In this document: positions 40,789 through 50,620 of the stretch, in pieces
Numbering within the stretch: position 1 is the stretch's first letter
How the letters are laid out: each line of letters opens with the position of its first letter
Assembly: GCF_018882085.1 (NCBI RefSeq)
Contig: NZ_JACVPB010000005.1
Span: 116,901 to 180,900 of the forward strand
DNA: 64,000 nt
Direction of reading: 5' to 3'
Origin: Polynucleobacter sp. AP-Reno-20A-A9
Lineage (GTDB): Bacteria > Pseudomonadota > Gammaproteobacteria > Burkholderiales > Burkholderiaceae
Program-made: the position numbers and the translations under genes
The notes under the pieces: generated by a model
Database searches by the model: none
Told to the model about the DNA's origin: nothing
Seen by the model: only the letters and a program-made list of their open reading frames with translations

Positions 40789-41985
40789 TTAACAACGCTC
40801 AAATATTCCAGCAGCGCCCATACCAGTACCAACACACATCGTTACCATTGCATGCTTCAGATTGCGCCTCTGTAGTGCGTGAATTGCTGTGGCAGCACGG
40901 ATTGCACCAGTTGCACCCAATGGATGTCCAAGTGCAATTGCGCTACCCAAAGGATTGACTTTGCTTTGATCCAAACCAAGATCCCGGATGACTGCTAATG
41001 ATTGAGCTGCAAAAGCCTCGTTCAATTCAATCCAATCTAAATCTTGTAAATTGAGTCCAGCCAGTTTTAGTGCGGCTGGAATTGCTTCCTTAGGACCAAT
41101 GCCCATAATCTCCGGGGCAACACCTTTAACGGCAAAACTCACAAAACGTGCCAAAGGGGTGAGGCCAAATGTCTTAATTGCTTTTTCACTAGCTAGTATG
41201 AGTGCACCAACACCATCGGAAGTTTGTGAGCTGTTGCCAGCAGTAACACTACCTCTTGCGGCGAATGGAGATTTCAGTTTGGCCAAACCTTCAAGTGAGG
41301 TATCTATACGTGGACCTTCGTCCTTAGAAAATTCACGCCACTGCACATCTACTTGACCTTTACCCAGATCCATCGAGCGATGGGCTACCTTGACAGGGAA
41401 GATTTCAGAATTAAATTCACCGGCGACTTGAGCTGCCATAGCCTTTTGATGTGAATGGAATGCAAAGGCATCTTGATCTTCGCGACTAATCTTCCACTGC
41501 TGTGCAACTTTCTCAGCAGTTAGGCCCATGCCATAAGCAATACCAATATTTTCATCACCCATAAAGATTTCTGGTGACATGGAGGGGGAGTTGCCGCCCA
41601 TAGGCACCATACTCATAGACTCAACACCACCGGCAATCATCACATCTGCTTCACCAACCCGAATGCGGTCTGCCGCCATAGCTATAGCATTTAAACCGGA
41701 TGAGCAGAACCGGTTGACAGTAATACCGCCCACAGTATTGGGTAGGCCGCCTAGGAGTAAACCGATACGGGCCACATTCAATCCTTGTTGACCTTCTGGC
41801 ATAGCGCACCCAATGATGGCATCTTCAATAGCCTTGGGATCTAGGGTAGGGACTTGCGTCAGAATATGTTGCAAGGCATTGCCAAGCAAGTCATCCGGAC
41901 GAGTATTTTTTAATGCGCCTCGTCCAGATCTACCAACGGCACTGCGAGTGGCTGCAACGATATATGCGTCTTGAATATTTTTCAT
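40789..41985 (-). CDS. Acetyl-CoA acyltransferase (thiolase)
   Basis: The 398-residue thiolase does the last step of beta-oxidation. The nucleophile Cys is in VNRFCSSGLNAIA (about 92); the other active-site parts are NEAFAAQSLAV, GHPLGATGAIR and the second Cys in CVGTGMG. Length is normal for FadA. It follows the fadB-like gene by 17 bases in the same operon and would act on its 3-ketoacyl-CoA product. Confidence 0.94.
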   Translation of the reverse strand: MKNIQDAYIVAATRSAVGRSGRGALKNTRPDDLLGNALQHILTQVPTLDPKAIEDAIIGCAMPEGQQGLNVARIGLLLGGLPNTVGGITVNRFCSSGLNAIAMAADRIRVGEADVMIAGGVESMSMVPMGGNSPSMSPEIFMGDENIGIAYGMGLTAEKVAQQWKISREDQDAFAFHSHQKAMAAQVAGEFNSEIFPVKVAHRSMDLGKGQVDVQWREFSKDEGPRIDTSLEGLAKLKSPFAARGSVTAGNSSQTSDGVGALILASEKAIKTFGLTPLARFVSFAVKGVAPEIMGIGPKEAIPAALKLAGLNLQDLDWIELNEAFAAQSLAVIRDLGLDQSKVNPLGSAIALGHPLGATGAIRAATAIHALQRRNLKHAMVTMCVGTGMGAAGIFERC

Positions 41986-42002
41986 AGTGATATCTCGGTA
42001 AA

Positions 42003-44444
42003 TTAGTTTCTAACAGGCTTGCCAGTTTGAAGAATGCCCATAATCCGTTCCATGGATTTAGGGTGGCCAATGAGCTCCACAAAAGCCTGACGCTCGAGTT
42101 TGAGTAACCACTCTTCCGTAACTAGCGTTCCTGCATCCACATCACCACCAGTAATAATCTCGATAATTTTTTTGGCAATATGAGCATCATGTTCAGAGAT
42201 AAAGTCACCATCACGCATATTGACTACCTGACCCATCACGGTGGCGGCAACAGAACGGCCACCTACCGGAATTAAAGTTGGGATGGGTGGTCTATATCCG
42301 GAGTAGCGCATAGCCTTTACTTGATTTTGTGCTTGCGCCAGCAATTCATAGACGTTAGCAACAATAATGTCACCCTTTTGGAGGTAAGCCATCTTCATTG
42401 CTTCTTGAGCGGATGAAGAGACTTTGGCCATCGCAGCATTTTCAAAAGAAGCTTTGGTGAAATCCAGGTAATTGGTATTGCCAGCAAGAGCTACGCCTTG
42501 AGCGGCGCGAATGGCGGCTTCCTTGAGTCCACCACCCGCAGGTAACAGGCCAACACCAACTTCTACCAAGCCGATATAGCTTTCCATAGCAGCAACTCTA
42601 CGCGCTGATTGAAGAACCAATTCACAACCACCTCCTAATGCGATGCCAGAAACTGCGGCAACTACAGGCACTTGTGAGTATTTGATCTTCATCATGGTGT
42701 CTTGAAACTCTTTGACGAAAGGCTCCACGCCAGCAGGGCCACCCTTCATGACCATTGGCATCGCAGCTTCTAAATTGGCGCCTGCAGAGAATGGTCCTCC
42801 TGGAGTGCCCAGTTTTAATGAGGTAGGTTGCCATATCACCAATCCCGCATAGTTTGCTTCTGCAATCTCAACAGCTTTTTGTAGACCGCTTAATACGTCT
42901 GGACTAAAGGTATTCATCTTCGAGCGGAACGATGCAATCAAGACCTCAGGCTGATTAGCGTGGACCCAAGCACGCAAGTCAGTATTTTCAAAAATGGTTG
43001 TGCCTGCTGTTCTAGGATCAGGTGAACCATCTCCTAGCAGCGGTGCTCTAAATACTTGCTTTTCATATACCGGCAAAGCAGAGCGGGGAATAAATTTATT
43101 CTCAGATGCAGACCACGAACCTTCAGGAGTGTGGAATGCTTGCTTATCGGCAACCGGCCCACTAAAGAGCCAGGCAGGTAAGGGTTCTTTGCTTAATGTT
43201 TTGCCAGCATCAATATCTTCTTTAATCCAGTTAGCCACTTGCGTTACACCAGCAGCTTGCCAGTCTTCAAATGGACCTTTATCCCAGCCATAGCCCCAGC
43301 GCATCGCAAAGTCGATTTCTCGAGCTGATTGCGCAATATCACCTAGGTGAATCGCGCAGTAATGGAAGATGTCCCGGTAGATAGCCCATAAGAACTGTGC
43401 CTGGGGCTCATCGGTTTCACGCAATAACTCAAGGCGTTCAGCAATTGGTTTTTTTAGAATGCGCTCAATCAGCGGTTCAATCGTTGCGGTAGACGGCTTG
43501 TATTCACCAGTGGCAGCATCCAGTACGAGAACATTTTTACCATCCTTGCGATAAAAGCCGGCTTTAGTCTTTTGACCTAGCGCACCTTTGGCAATGAGCT
43601 GACTAACAACCTCTGGAGTTTTAAACAAAGCAGAGAAGGAATCACCTTGTAATGCGTTTTCCATAGTCTTAATGACATGAGCCATAGTATCTAGACCAAC
43701 GACATCACTAGTTCTAAAGGTAGCTGACTTAGCGCGACCTAACTTACTACCAGTAATGGCATCGACTTCATCAAAGCCAAGACCAAACTTTTGCGCTTCA
43801 GCAAAGACTGCCAGAATCGAGAAAACACCTACACGGTTACCGATAAAGTTCGGCGTATCTTTAGCGTGCACAACCCCTTTACCCATTGTTGAGGTCATAA
43901 AGGTTTCTAGGGCATCCAATACTGCGGGATCGGTGTCTGCCGCTGGAATGAGTTCCAGTAAATGCATGTACCTAGGTGGATTAAAGAAATGCACACCACA
44001 GAAACGTTTCTTTAAATCTCCAGAGAATCCTTTAGCAAGCTCGCCAATCGGAAGGCCTGAGGTATTGGTAGCAAAAAGAGCATGCGCCGGAATATGCGGA
44101 GCTACTTTTTCATAAAGAGCGTGCTTCCAATCTAGGCGTTCAGCAATAGCTTCAATAATAAGGTCGCAATCTGCCAGGAGACCTAAGCCATCCTCGTAAT
44201 TTGCAGGCGTAATGAGATTGGCTTCTGAAGATAAGCCTAGTGGAGCAGGCTTCAGCTTCTTAAGATTCTCAATCGCTTTCAGTGCAATCGCATTCTTGTC
44301 GACTGTTTTACCATCCTCGGACTTGCTCGGTAGGTCAAATAAAACTACGGGTAGACCTACGTTTATGCATTGCGCAGCAATCTGAGCGCCCATGACTCCA
44401 GCACCTAAGATGGCTACCTTTTTGATGATCTTGTTATTACTCAT
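42003..44444 (-). CDS. 3-hydroxyacyl-CoA dehydrogenase/enoyl-CoA hydratase, bifunctional
   Basis: The 813-residue protein starts with the 3-hydroxyacyl-CoA dehydrogenase part (NAD loop KKVAILGAGVMGAQIAAQC, FFNPPRYMHLLELIPAADT) and ends with a crotonase domain (GVSGIALGGGCELVLQSARRVAAMESYIGLVEVGVGLLPAGGG). The order is reversed relative to E. coli FadB, as in the FadN-type enzymes common in Burkholderiales. It hydrates enoyl-CoA and oxidises the hydroxyl. It is placed between the acyl-CoA dehydrogenase and thiolase genes. Confidence 0.94.
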   Translation of the reverse strand: MSNNKIIKKVAILGAGVMGAQIAAQCINVGLPVVLFDLPSKSEDGKTVDKNAIALKAIENLKKLKPAPLGLSSEANLITPANYEDGLGLLADCDLIIEAIAERLDWKHALYEKVAPHIPAHALFATNTSGLPIGELAKGFSGDLKKRFCGVHFFNPPRYMHLLELIPAADTDPAVLDALETFMTSTMGKGVVHAKDTPNFIGNRVGVFSILAVFAEAQKFGLGFDEVDAITGSKLGRAKSATFRTSDVVGLDTMAHVIKTMENALQGDSFSALFKTPEVVSQLIAKGALGQKTKAGFYRKDGKNVLVLDAATGEYKPSTATIEPLIERILKKPIAERLELLRETDEPQAQFLWAIYRDIFHYCAIHLGDIAQSAREIDFAMRWGYGWDKGPFEDWQAAGVTQVANWIKEDIDAGKTLSKEPLPAWLFSGPVADKQAFHTPEGSWSASENKFIPRSALPVYEKQVFRAPLLGDGSPDPRTAGTTIFENTDLRAWVHANQPEVLIASFRSKMNTFSPDVLSGLQKAVEIAEANYAGLVIWQPTSLKLGTPGGPFSAGANLEAAMPMVMKGGPAGVEPFVKEFQDTMMKIKYSQVPVVAAVSGIALGGGCELVLQSARRVAAMESYIGLVEVGVGLLPAGGGLKEAAIRAAQGVALAGNTNYLDFTKASFENAAMAKVSSSAQEAMKMAYLQKGDIIVANVYELLAQAQNQVKAMRYSGYRPPIPTLIPVGGRSVAATVMGQVVNMRDGDFISEHDAHIAKKIIEIITGGDVDAGTLVTEEWLLKLERQAFVELIGHPKSMERIMGILQTGKPVRN

Positions 44445-44454
44445 ATTTGTTCTC

Positions 44455-46242
44455 TCAGAAAAAATCAGCAGGCATAGCCATTAACGATTTAGAGCCAGCA
44501 CGTGCTTGACGGATCAGCATGGCTGTCTCAGGAAGGAGTTTGTCAAAGTAGAAGCGGGCGGTAGCTAGCTTTGCTTGATAGAAAGGGTCATTGCTCGATT
44601 TATTCGCTAATGCAATTTTTGCCATTCGCGCAAACAGATACGAGTAGATCAAGTGACCCACAACGCGTAAGTAAGGCACGGCAGCAGCACCCACTTCCTC
44701 GTGATTCATCATGGCTTTCATGCCAATTTCTTTAGTAAGCTTTTCAACCTTAACGGCGATATCAGAAAGTGGATCAATAAACTCCTGCATATCCTTGCGA
44801 ACCCCTTCATCTTCGATGAACTGTTCGATGATTTTGCCAAACTTGGTGAGCTTTTTGCCCATATCACCAAGGACCTTGCGGCCCAAAAGGTCCAGTGATT
44901 GAATGGTATTGGTACCTTCATAAATCATATTGATGCGAGCATCACGAACATATTGCTCCATGCCCCATTCAGCAATATAACCGTGACCACCAAATACCTG
45001 CATACCTTCGTTGGTAGCAGTAAATGCGTTATCAGTTAAGAAGGCTTTAATGATTGGAGTAAGTAGGGCAACCATTTCACCCGTTTCTTTGCGAACCTTT
45101 TCATCTGGATGGTTTAGCTCTTTATCAATCATGAGAGCCACCCAGTAGGAGAACGCTCGGCCAGCCTCTGCATATGCTCTCTGAGTAAGAAGCATTCTGC
45201 GAACATCGGGATGAACAATAATCGGATCAGCCGCCTTTTCGGGGGCCTTAGCACCAGTTAAGCTGCGCATCTGCAAACGCTCTTTCGCGTAAGCAGCAGA
45301 GTTTTGATATGCCACCTCGGTCAAGCCAAGACTTTGCATACCCACACCCAAACGTGCTGCATTCATCATAACGAACATCGCATTAAGGCCTTTGTGGGGC
45401 TCACCAACCAGAGTGCCGATAGCGCCATCGAAGTTCATGACGCAAGTAGCATTACCATGAATGCCCATCTTATGCTCTAGGGAGCCACAAGACACTTCAT
45501 TGGGTTTACCAATTGAACCATCAGCCCCAATATGAAACTTCGGAACCGCAAACAAAGAGATTCCTTTGCTTCCAATTGGGGAGTCTGGAAGACGTGCTAA
45601 AACAAGATGAACAATGTTCTCAGCTAAATCATGATCTCCGCTGGAGATAAAAATCTTGGTCCCATTGATGGAGTAAGTGCCATCTGCCTGAGGCTCCGCT
45701 TTAGTCTTTAGCAAACCAAGATCTGTGCCGCAATGGGGTTCAGTCAAACACATCGTTCCAGTCCATTGACCAGAAACCAATTTTTCTAAATAAGTTTTTT
45801 TCTGCTCTTCAGTACCATGCGCATGTAAACATTCGTAAGCACCATGCGACAAACCTGGGTACATCGTCCAGGATTGATTGGCAGAGTTGAGGGTTTCATA
45901 CAAGACTGTATTGAGTAACTGCGGCAATCCTTGACCACCATAAACTGGATCACACGACAATGCAGGCCACCCACCCGCAACATACTGTTCATAGGCTTGC
46001 TTAAAGCCGGTAGGGGTTGTAACTGACCCATCCTCATGGCGTGTACAGCCCTCTTTATCGCCAATCTGATTTAGAGGAAAGGCGATCTCGCTAGCGAACT
46101 TACCTGCCTCTTCGATGATTTGATTCATCGTATCTTTATCAACATCTTGATATGCAGGTAGTGCAGAAAACTCCTTATCGGCACCAAGGAGTTCATGAAT
46201 TACAAATTGAATATCACGGAGGGGTGGGTTGTATTGAGGCAT
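44455..46242 (-). CDS. Acyl-CoA dehydrogenase (long form with C-terminal extension)
   Basis: The 595-residue flavoenzyme makes the first double bond in beta-oxidation. CLTEPHCGTDLGLLKTKAEPQADGTYSINGTKIFISSGDHDL is the FAD/substrate region, and VFGGHGYIAEWGMEQYVRDARINMIYEGTNTIQSLDLLGRKVL holds the catalytic Glu (YEGTN). The last 110 residues form the extra C-terminal domain of the larger membrane-associated class. First enzyme gene after the TetR regulator, 24 bases downstream of it. Confidence 0.95.
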   Translation of the reverse strand: MPQYNPPLRDIQFVIHELLGADKEFSALPAYQDVDKDTMNQIIEEAGKFASEIAFPLNQIGDKEGCTRHEDGSVTTPTGFKQAYEQYVAGGWPALSCDPVYGGQGLPQLLNTVLYETLNSANQSWTMYPGLSHGAYECLHAHGTEEQKKTYLEKLVSGQWTGTMCLTEPHCGTDLGLLKTKAEPQADGTYSINGTKIFISSGDHDLAENIVHLVLARLPDSPIGSKGISLFAVPKFHIGADGSIGKPNEVSCGSLEHKMGIHGNATCVMNFDGAIGTLVGEPHKGLNAMFVMMNAARLGVGMQSLGLTEVAYQNSAAYAKERLQMRSLTGAKAPEKAADPIIVHPDVRRMLLTQRAYAEAGRAFSYWVALMIDKELNHPDEKVRKETGEMVALLTPIIKAFLTDNAFTATNEGMQVFGGHGYIAEWGMEQYVRDARINMIYEGTNTIQSLDLLGRKVLGDMGKKLTKFGKIIEQFIEDEGVRKDMQEFIDPLSDIAVKVEKLTKEIGMKAMMNHEEVGAAAVPYLRVVGHLIYSYLFARMAKIALANKSSNDPFYQAKLATARFYFDKLLPETAMLIRQARAGSKSLMAMPADFF

Positions 46243-46266
46243 GGTGTTCTTCTATTAAGGTTTAGA

Positions 46267-46902
46267 TTAATTGGATTTACTGCTGCTCAAGATATCTTTG
46301 ATTAACTTATTAGCATTGGCTAGACATTTGGGGCTGTCTAAAAAACGCGAATCATGATGGACGCCAAGGGCCATGCTATATAACTGGAAGAGTAGGGTAT
46401 CCACATTTACGGATTTCTTTAAGTGCCCAGCTGCAATAGATTCTTTAATCGCACGACGGATTGCGGAACGCCAGTCTTCTACGCTGCGCACTAATTCATC
46501 TCGAACAATGCCGGGTTGGTCATCAAATTCAACGGCGCCGGCAATAAAGAAGCAGCTTGAACTGTCATCACCAATGCTCATCTTGATCCAAGACTGAATC
46601 ATGTGATTTAAGCGAGGTAAGCCTTTGGGTTTAAGAAGGGCGGGTGAAAAGATGAGGTCCTGAAATCGCTGGTAATACTCTCGCACTACCGCAACCTGCA
46701 ATTCTTCTCTAGAGCCAAAGTGGGCGAAGACACCACTTTTACTCATTTTGACAGCCTCTGCAATATTGCCGATGGTCAAGCCTTCTAGCCCTGATTTGCT
46801 AGCAATAGCCAAAGCCGCCTCAATGATGGAGTTCTTTGTCTGAACGCCTTTCTTGGGCTCAATTACATCCCTTTGTAAATCCCTTGATTCTTGAATGGAC
46901 AT
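46267..46902 (-). CDS. TetR-family regulator of the fad operon
   Basis: The 211-residue protein has an N-terminal TetR DNA-binding domain (TKNSIIEAALAIASKSGLEGLTIGNIAEAVKMSKSGVFAHFGSREEL) and a helical ligand-binding part. As first gene of the beta-oxidation operon it most likely represses it and is released by acyl-CoA, as PsrA/FadR-type TetR proteins are. A palindromic site just upstream (46934-46945) fits autoregulation and could also control the rightward outer-membrane protein gene. Confidence 0.9.
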   Translation of the reverse strand: MSIQESRDLQRDVIEPKKGVQTKNSIIEAALAIASKSGLEGLTIGNIAEAVKMSKSGVFAHFGSREELQVAVVREYYQRFQDLIFSPALLKPKGLPRLNHMIQSWIKMSIGDDSSSCFFIAGAVEFDDQPGIVRDELVRSVEDWRSAIRRAIKESIAAGHLKKSVNVDTLLFQLYSMALGVHHDSRFLDSPKCLANANKLIKDILSSSKSN

Positions 46903-46933
46903 GTCAATGTACGCAATATGTTGTAAAAATAAT

Positions 46934-46945
46934 ACGATCGTTCGT
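46934..46945. promoter_or_regulatory. Candidate TetR operator
   Basis: ACGATCGTTCGT lies 31 bases upstream of the TetR start, with a perfect ACGATCGT palindrome (46934-46941). Short ACGA/TCGT-type inverted repeats are common targets of acyl-CoA-responsive TetR repressors. It is the only obvious symmetric site in the 239-base divergent region. Confidence 0.5.
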
Positions 46946-47141
46946 TTATATTACATCATTAATTTAATCTTGAAACCAGTATCTAGGCTCTTAAATCAAA
47001 GTTTTCGATCTGTTGGGCCAATAAAATTGATGCGCTGCAAAATAAATAGAGGGAAAACCCGAGATCCAAATGCAAACAAAGTTAATTAAGATTCTGGGAG
47101 TTGTTACAGATTTATTACAAAATAAACACAGGAAGACACAA

Positions 47142-47954
47142 ATGAAAACAGTAAAAATTAGCGCCTTAGTTTTGGCAATGGCTGGAGTATTCGCAACAAG
47201 TGCGCATGCACAGTCTGCAAAAACAAATGCTTGGGAAGGTGCATACGGCCAAATTGGCGTTGGCTATGGAATGTTTGTGCCCAAGATTGGAAGTGGAACT
47301 GCTGTTACCAAAAATAGCGCAGTCGCTCCGGCCGGCATTCCTGGGGTACCTGCGGGCACACCTCTTACCGCATTGGGATACCCTGCTAACGTATCACAAG
47401 GCGCGTCAGCAAGTAATGTCAATAATGTTAATACTGGACTGGCCAATATAGCTGCTGGCTATAACTTTGGCATTAATGAAACCTGGATTTTGGGAGTTGC
47501 TGCAACTTATTATCCAGGTGCTAGTTCTTCCGCAACAGGACAATTAAGTGTTGCGAACACTTCAATAAGTGGAGCTCTCGGAACGCTGCCAGTACCTGGT
47601 GGAAGTAGTACAGCAACTTATAACGTTAAGAACTTATACAGCATCATTCTTACGCCTGGCTATGCAATTGACAAAGACCGCTTAGCATACGCTAAGGTTG
47701 GTTATACAGGAGCCACCATTGGACTTAATGGCCCAACTCTTGCATATCAAAGCACTAATTTAACTGGCTACACTTTAGGGTTAGGTTACAAGCAAATGAT
47801 CACCCAATCACTCTATGCTTTTGGAGAAGTAAACTACGCTTCCTATGGTACAAAGTCTTTAACGGCAACCCTTACAACAGGCACTCAACTGCAAGGTATG
47901 ACTGTTAGCGGTGTTGGTACCGATATTTTGGTTGGTGTTGGTTACCGCTTCTAA
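47142..47954 (+). CDS. Outer-membrane beta-barrel protein
   Basis: ATG 47142 gives a clean signal peptide (MKTVKISALVLAMAGVFATSAHAQ, cut at 24-25); an in-frame ATG 72 bases earlier would hide it. The 270-residue product has regularly spaced strands (AYGQIGVGYGMFVPKIG, YSIILTPGYAIDKDRLAYAKVGYTGATIGL, GYTLGLGYKQMITQSLYAFGEVNYASYG) and ends DILVGVGYRF with the C-terminal Phe needed for BAM insertion. It lies between fad genes on both sides and may let fatty acids or other hydrophobic substrates in. Confidence 0.82.
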   Translation: MKTVKISALVLAMAGVFATSAHAQSAKTNAWEGAYGQIGVGYGMFVPKIGSGTAVTKNSAVAPAGIPGVPAGTPLTALGYPANVSQGASASNVNNVNTGLANIAAGYNFGINETWILGVAATYYPGASSSATGQLSVANTSISGALGTLPVPGGSSTATYNVKNLYSIILTPGYAIDKDRLAYAKVGYTGATIGLNGPTLAYQSTNLTGYTLGLGYKQMITQSLYAFGEVNYASYGTKSLTATLTTGTQLQGMTVSGVGTDILVGVGYRF

Positions 47955-47974
47955 TTGCAGTAAGTTGTTAAGTC

Positions 47975-48003
47975 AAAGCCCTCTCATCGCAGAGGGCTTT
48001 TTC
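47975..48003 (+). terminator. Intrinsic terminator after the outer-membrane protein gene
   Basis: AAAGCCCTCT / AGAGGGCTTT with a six-base loop, followed by TTCTTT. A strong intrinsic terminator that separates the barrel gene from the acyl-CoA ligase gene. Confidence 0.93.
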
Positions 48004-48093
48004 TTTAGATTTATTGTTCCTATGATTAGAATGAGTCATACAGATTTAACATTCTGACTATAAATAAAACTATATCGAGACTGGAAGTAACTC

Positions 48094-49770
48094 ATGGTTA
48101 ATCCCTCAAAACCCTGGTTAAAACACTATCCTGAGGGTGTTCCTCATGATGTTGACATCTCTGGCTATAACTCTTTGCTGGATATGTTTGAGGAAGCCTT
48201 TGAGCGATATCCAAATAGACGTGCCTGCGAGTATCTGGATAAGTTTTTAACTTACCGAGAGCTTGATTCACACTCCAAGCACTTCGCCTCCTATTTGCAA
48301 AACCTGGGTTTAGAGCCTGGTGCGCGTGTTGCAATCATGTTGCCTAACGTTCTACAGTTTCAGATTGCAATGATCGGTATTCTTCGTGCTGGATATGTAG
48401 TAGTTAACGTTAATCCGCTCTATACCGCCCGTGAGCTGGAGTACCAACTTAAAGATAGCGGTGCTTCAGCACTAATTATCCTAGAAAACTTTGCGCATGT
48501 TTATCAACACATCGCCGCTGACGTGCCATTGAAAAAGACTATCGTTACTTCCCTTGGCGAAATGATTGGTCTGAAGGGTTCTGTAGTTAACTTTGTAGTG
48601 CGCAATGTTAAAAAACTCGTACCCGCGTGGGACTTGCCTGGTCACATTACTTTCTTAGCAGCGCTAGGTGAGGGCAGTCGCCATCGCTGGAACAAACCCA
48701 ATACCTCTTTAAGTGATATTGCCTTCTTGCAATATACCGGTGGCACTACAGGCTTATCTAAGGGCGCTATTCTTTTACATAGCAATATTCTTTCTAACGT
48801 CATTCAGACAGAGTTATGGCTTGAGCCGGGATTAAAGCGCAAGCAAGTAGACCAATTGGTTTTCTTGTGCGCACTACCGATGTATCACATCTTTGCTCTA
48901 ACAGCCTGCGCAGTATTGGGTATGCGTAAGGGCGGTTTATTAGTTTTAGTCCCCAACCCGCGGGACTTTGATGGCTTCATTAAATTGTTGAAGAAGCATC
49001 CTGATATCAATATTTTCCCTGGTGTTAATACGCTCTTCAATGCATTGATGCACAAACCAGAATTTGCCTCTGTGAAGTTCCCTAATATTTTGGCAACGAT
49101 TGGTGGTGGTATGGCAATGCAAAAGGTGGTTGCTGATCATTGGCAAGAAATGACAGGTGCTCCCATTGCTGAAGGCTATGGCCTCTCAGAAACATCTCCA
49201 GTCGCCTGCGTGAACTCAGCCTTAATCGAGAGCTTTACGGGGTTTATAGGTTATCCAGTGCCGGGTACTGAGGTCATTATCTTGGGGGATGATGGCATTG
49301 AGGTGCCTTTCGGCACTCCTGGTGAGATTTGTATTCGGGGTCCGCAGGTAATGGCTGGTTACTGGAATAAGCCTGAAGAAACTAAGAATGTCATGACATC
49401 GGATGGCTTCTTTAAATCTGGCGATATCGGCATCATGAATGCAGATGGACTAACGAAGATCGTTGATCGTAAGAAAGACATGGTTCTAGTTTCTGGATTT
49501 AATGTCTACCCAAATGAGGTGGAAGAGGTCCTATCTTTGATACCGGGCGTCTTGGAGTGTGCGGTTATTGGTGTACCCGATGAAGATTCCGGTGAAGCAG
49601 TCAAAGCGTTTATTGTGAAGCAGGATCAATCTCTAACAGAAGAAGTTATCTTGGCATTTTGTAAAGAGAACCTTACCAACTATAAGCGTCCTAAATATAT
49701 TGTTTTCCGCACTGATTTACCAAAAACCAATGTTGGAAAAATCCTAAGACGTGAATTAAGGGATTTATGA
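48094..49770 (+). CDS. fadD: Long-chain-fatty-acid--CoA ligase
   Basis: The 558-residue ANL ligase matches FadD in length and motifs: LQYTGGTTGLSKGAILLH (ATP loop, about 210), EGYGLSETSPVAC, DGFFKSGDIGIMNADGLTKIVDRKKDMVLVSGFNVYPNEVEE and the end KTNVGKILRREL with the catalytic Lys. It activates fatty acids at the inner membrane for the beta-oxidation enzymes encoded on the other strand. GGAAGT lies before the ATG. Confidence 0.92.
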   Translation: MVNPSKPWLKHYPEGVPHDVDISGYNSLLDMFEEAFERYPNRRACEYLDKFLTYRELDSHSKHFASYLQNLGLEPGARVAIMLPNVLQFQIAMIGILRAGYVVVNVNPLYTARELEYQLKDSGASALIILENFAHVYQHIAADVPLKKTIVTSLGEMIGLKGSVVNFVVRNVKKLVPAWDLPGHITFLAALGEGSRHRWNKPNTSLSDIAFLQYTGGTTGLSKGAILLHSNILSNVIQTELWLEPGLKRKQVDQLVFLCALPMYHIFALTACAVLGMRKGGLLVLVPNPRDFDGFIKLLKKHPDINIFPGVNTLFNALMHKPEFASVKFPNILATIGGGMAMQKVVADHWQEMTGAPIAEGYGLSETSPVACVNSALIESFTGFIGYPVPGTEVIILGDDGIEVPFGTPGEICIRGPQVMAGYWNKPEETKNVMTSDGFFKSGDIGIMNADGLTKIVDRKKDMVLVSGFNVYPNEVEEVLSLIPGVLECAVIGVPDEDSGEAVKAFIVKQDQSLTEEVILAFCKENLTNYKRPKYIVFRTDLPKTNVGKILRRELRDL

Positions 49771-49846
49771 GCATTACCAGGCATCATCTCGTAAAGGCCA
49801 ATCATTTAAAATAAGTTTTTAGCTCTTTATTGGTAAAAATATTATC

Positions 49847-50587
49847 GTGATTCTTTGGCTTCGTTCTTTCCTATTTTATCTATTTGGTCTCACAACCGTC
49901 ACCATTGTTGCTACCGCAATTATTTTGGCCATCCCCTTTACGAGTCGAGGTGCGCGTTACCAGATGGGCGTATTTTGGTGCCGCTTAACCCAGAAAGCGC
50001 TTTTATTTTTCTGTGGAATTGATATCAAAATAGAAGGCTTTGAGAATATCCCTCAAGACCCCAATAAATCCCTGATCATTTTGGGTAAGCATCAATCGGC
50101 ATGGGAGACATTTATTTACCCAGCCTTTTTCCCAAGACAGCTTTGCTTTGTATTCAAAAGAGAATTATTGTTTGTGCCATTTTTTGGTTGGGCTCTGGCC
50201 TCGTTAAAAATGATCCACATTAATCGCGGTGATCGTGAGAAAGCTCGATCAACAGTCAATGAGCAGGGTAAGGTAGTCTTGGCTGAGGGTAGTTGGATTG
50301 CCATTTATCCAGAGGGTACTCGAACCCCGCGTGGGTCATTCAAGCCATACAGAAAAGGCGGCGTACGCCTTGCTATTAGCACCCAAACTGACATTCTTCC
50401 GGTGGCGCAGAACTCTGGCGCCATATGGCCTAGAAATACCTTCTTAAAGCGTCCGGGGGTGATTACGCTTTCTATTGGGCCGGTGATCTCAGTGGCAGGA
50501 AAAACGGAAGAGCAGTTACAGCTGGAGGTAGAAACTTGGATTGAAGGTGAGATGCGCAGAATTGATGCTCCTGCTTATGCAAATTAA
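49847..50587 (+). CDS. plsC: 1-acyl-glycerol-3-phosphate acyltransferase
   Basis: The 246-residue enzyme (GTG start) adds the second acyl chain in phospholipid synthesis. It has an N-terminal membrane helix (about 4-27), the acyltransferase motif GKHQSAWETF (HX4E, the form common in betaproteobacterial PlsC instead of HX4D), INRGDREKARSTVNE and YPEGTRTPRG. It follows fadD by 76 bases and may be read from the same promoter. Confidence 0.9.
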   Translation: MILWLRSFLFYLFGLTTVTIVATAIILAIPFTSRGARYQMGVFWCRLTQKALLFFCGIDIKIEGFENIPQDPNKSLIILGKHQSAWETFIYPAFFPRQLCFVFKRELLFVPFFGWALASLKMIHINRGDREKARSTVNEQGKVVLAEGSWIAIYPEGTRTPRGSFKPYRKGGVRLAISTQTDILPVAQNSGAIWPRNTFLKRPGVITLSIGPVISVAGKTEEQLQLEVETWIEGEMRRIDAPAYAN

Positions 50588-50620
50588 CTAATCGATTAAT
50601 AAATAGGCTAACAATATACG

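Noticed and set aside
40758..40835. Longer start for the DUF2147 protein
   Set aside because: It would put 26 residues before a textbook signal peptide.
46895..47089. Small rightward frame in the fad divergent region
   Set aside because: It covers the putative TetR operator and promoters, lacks a ribosome site and has no protein-like pattern.
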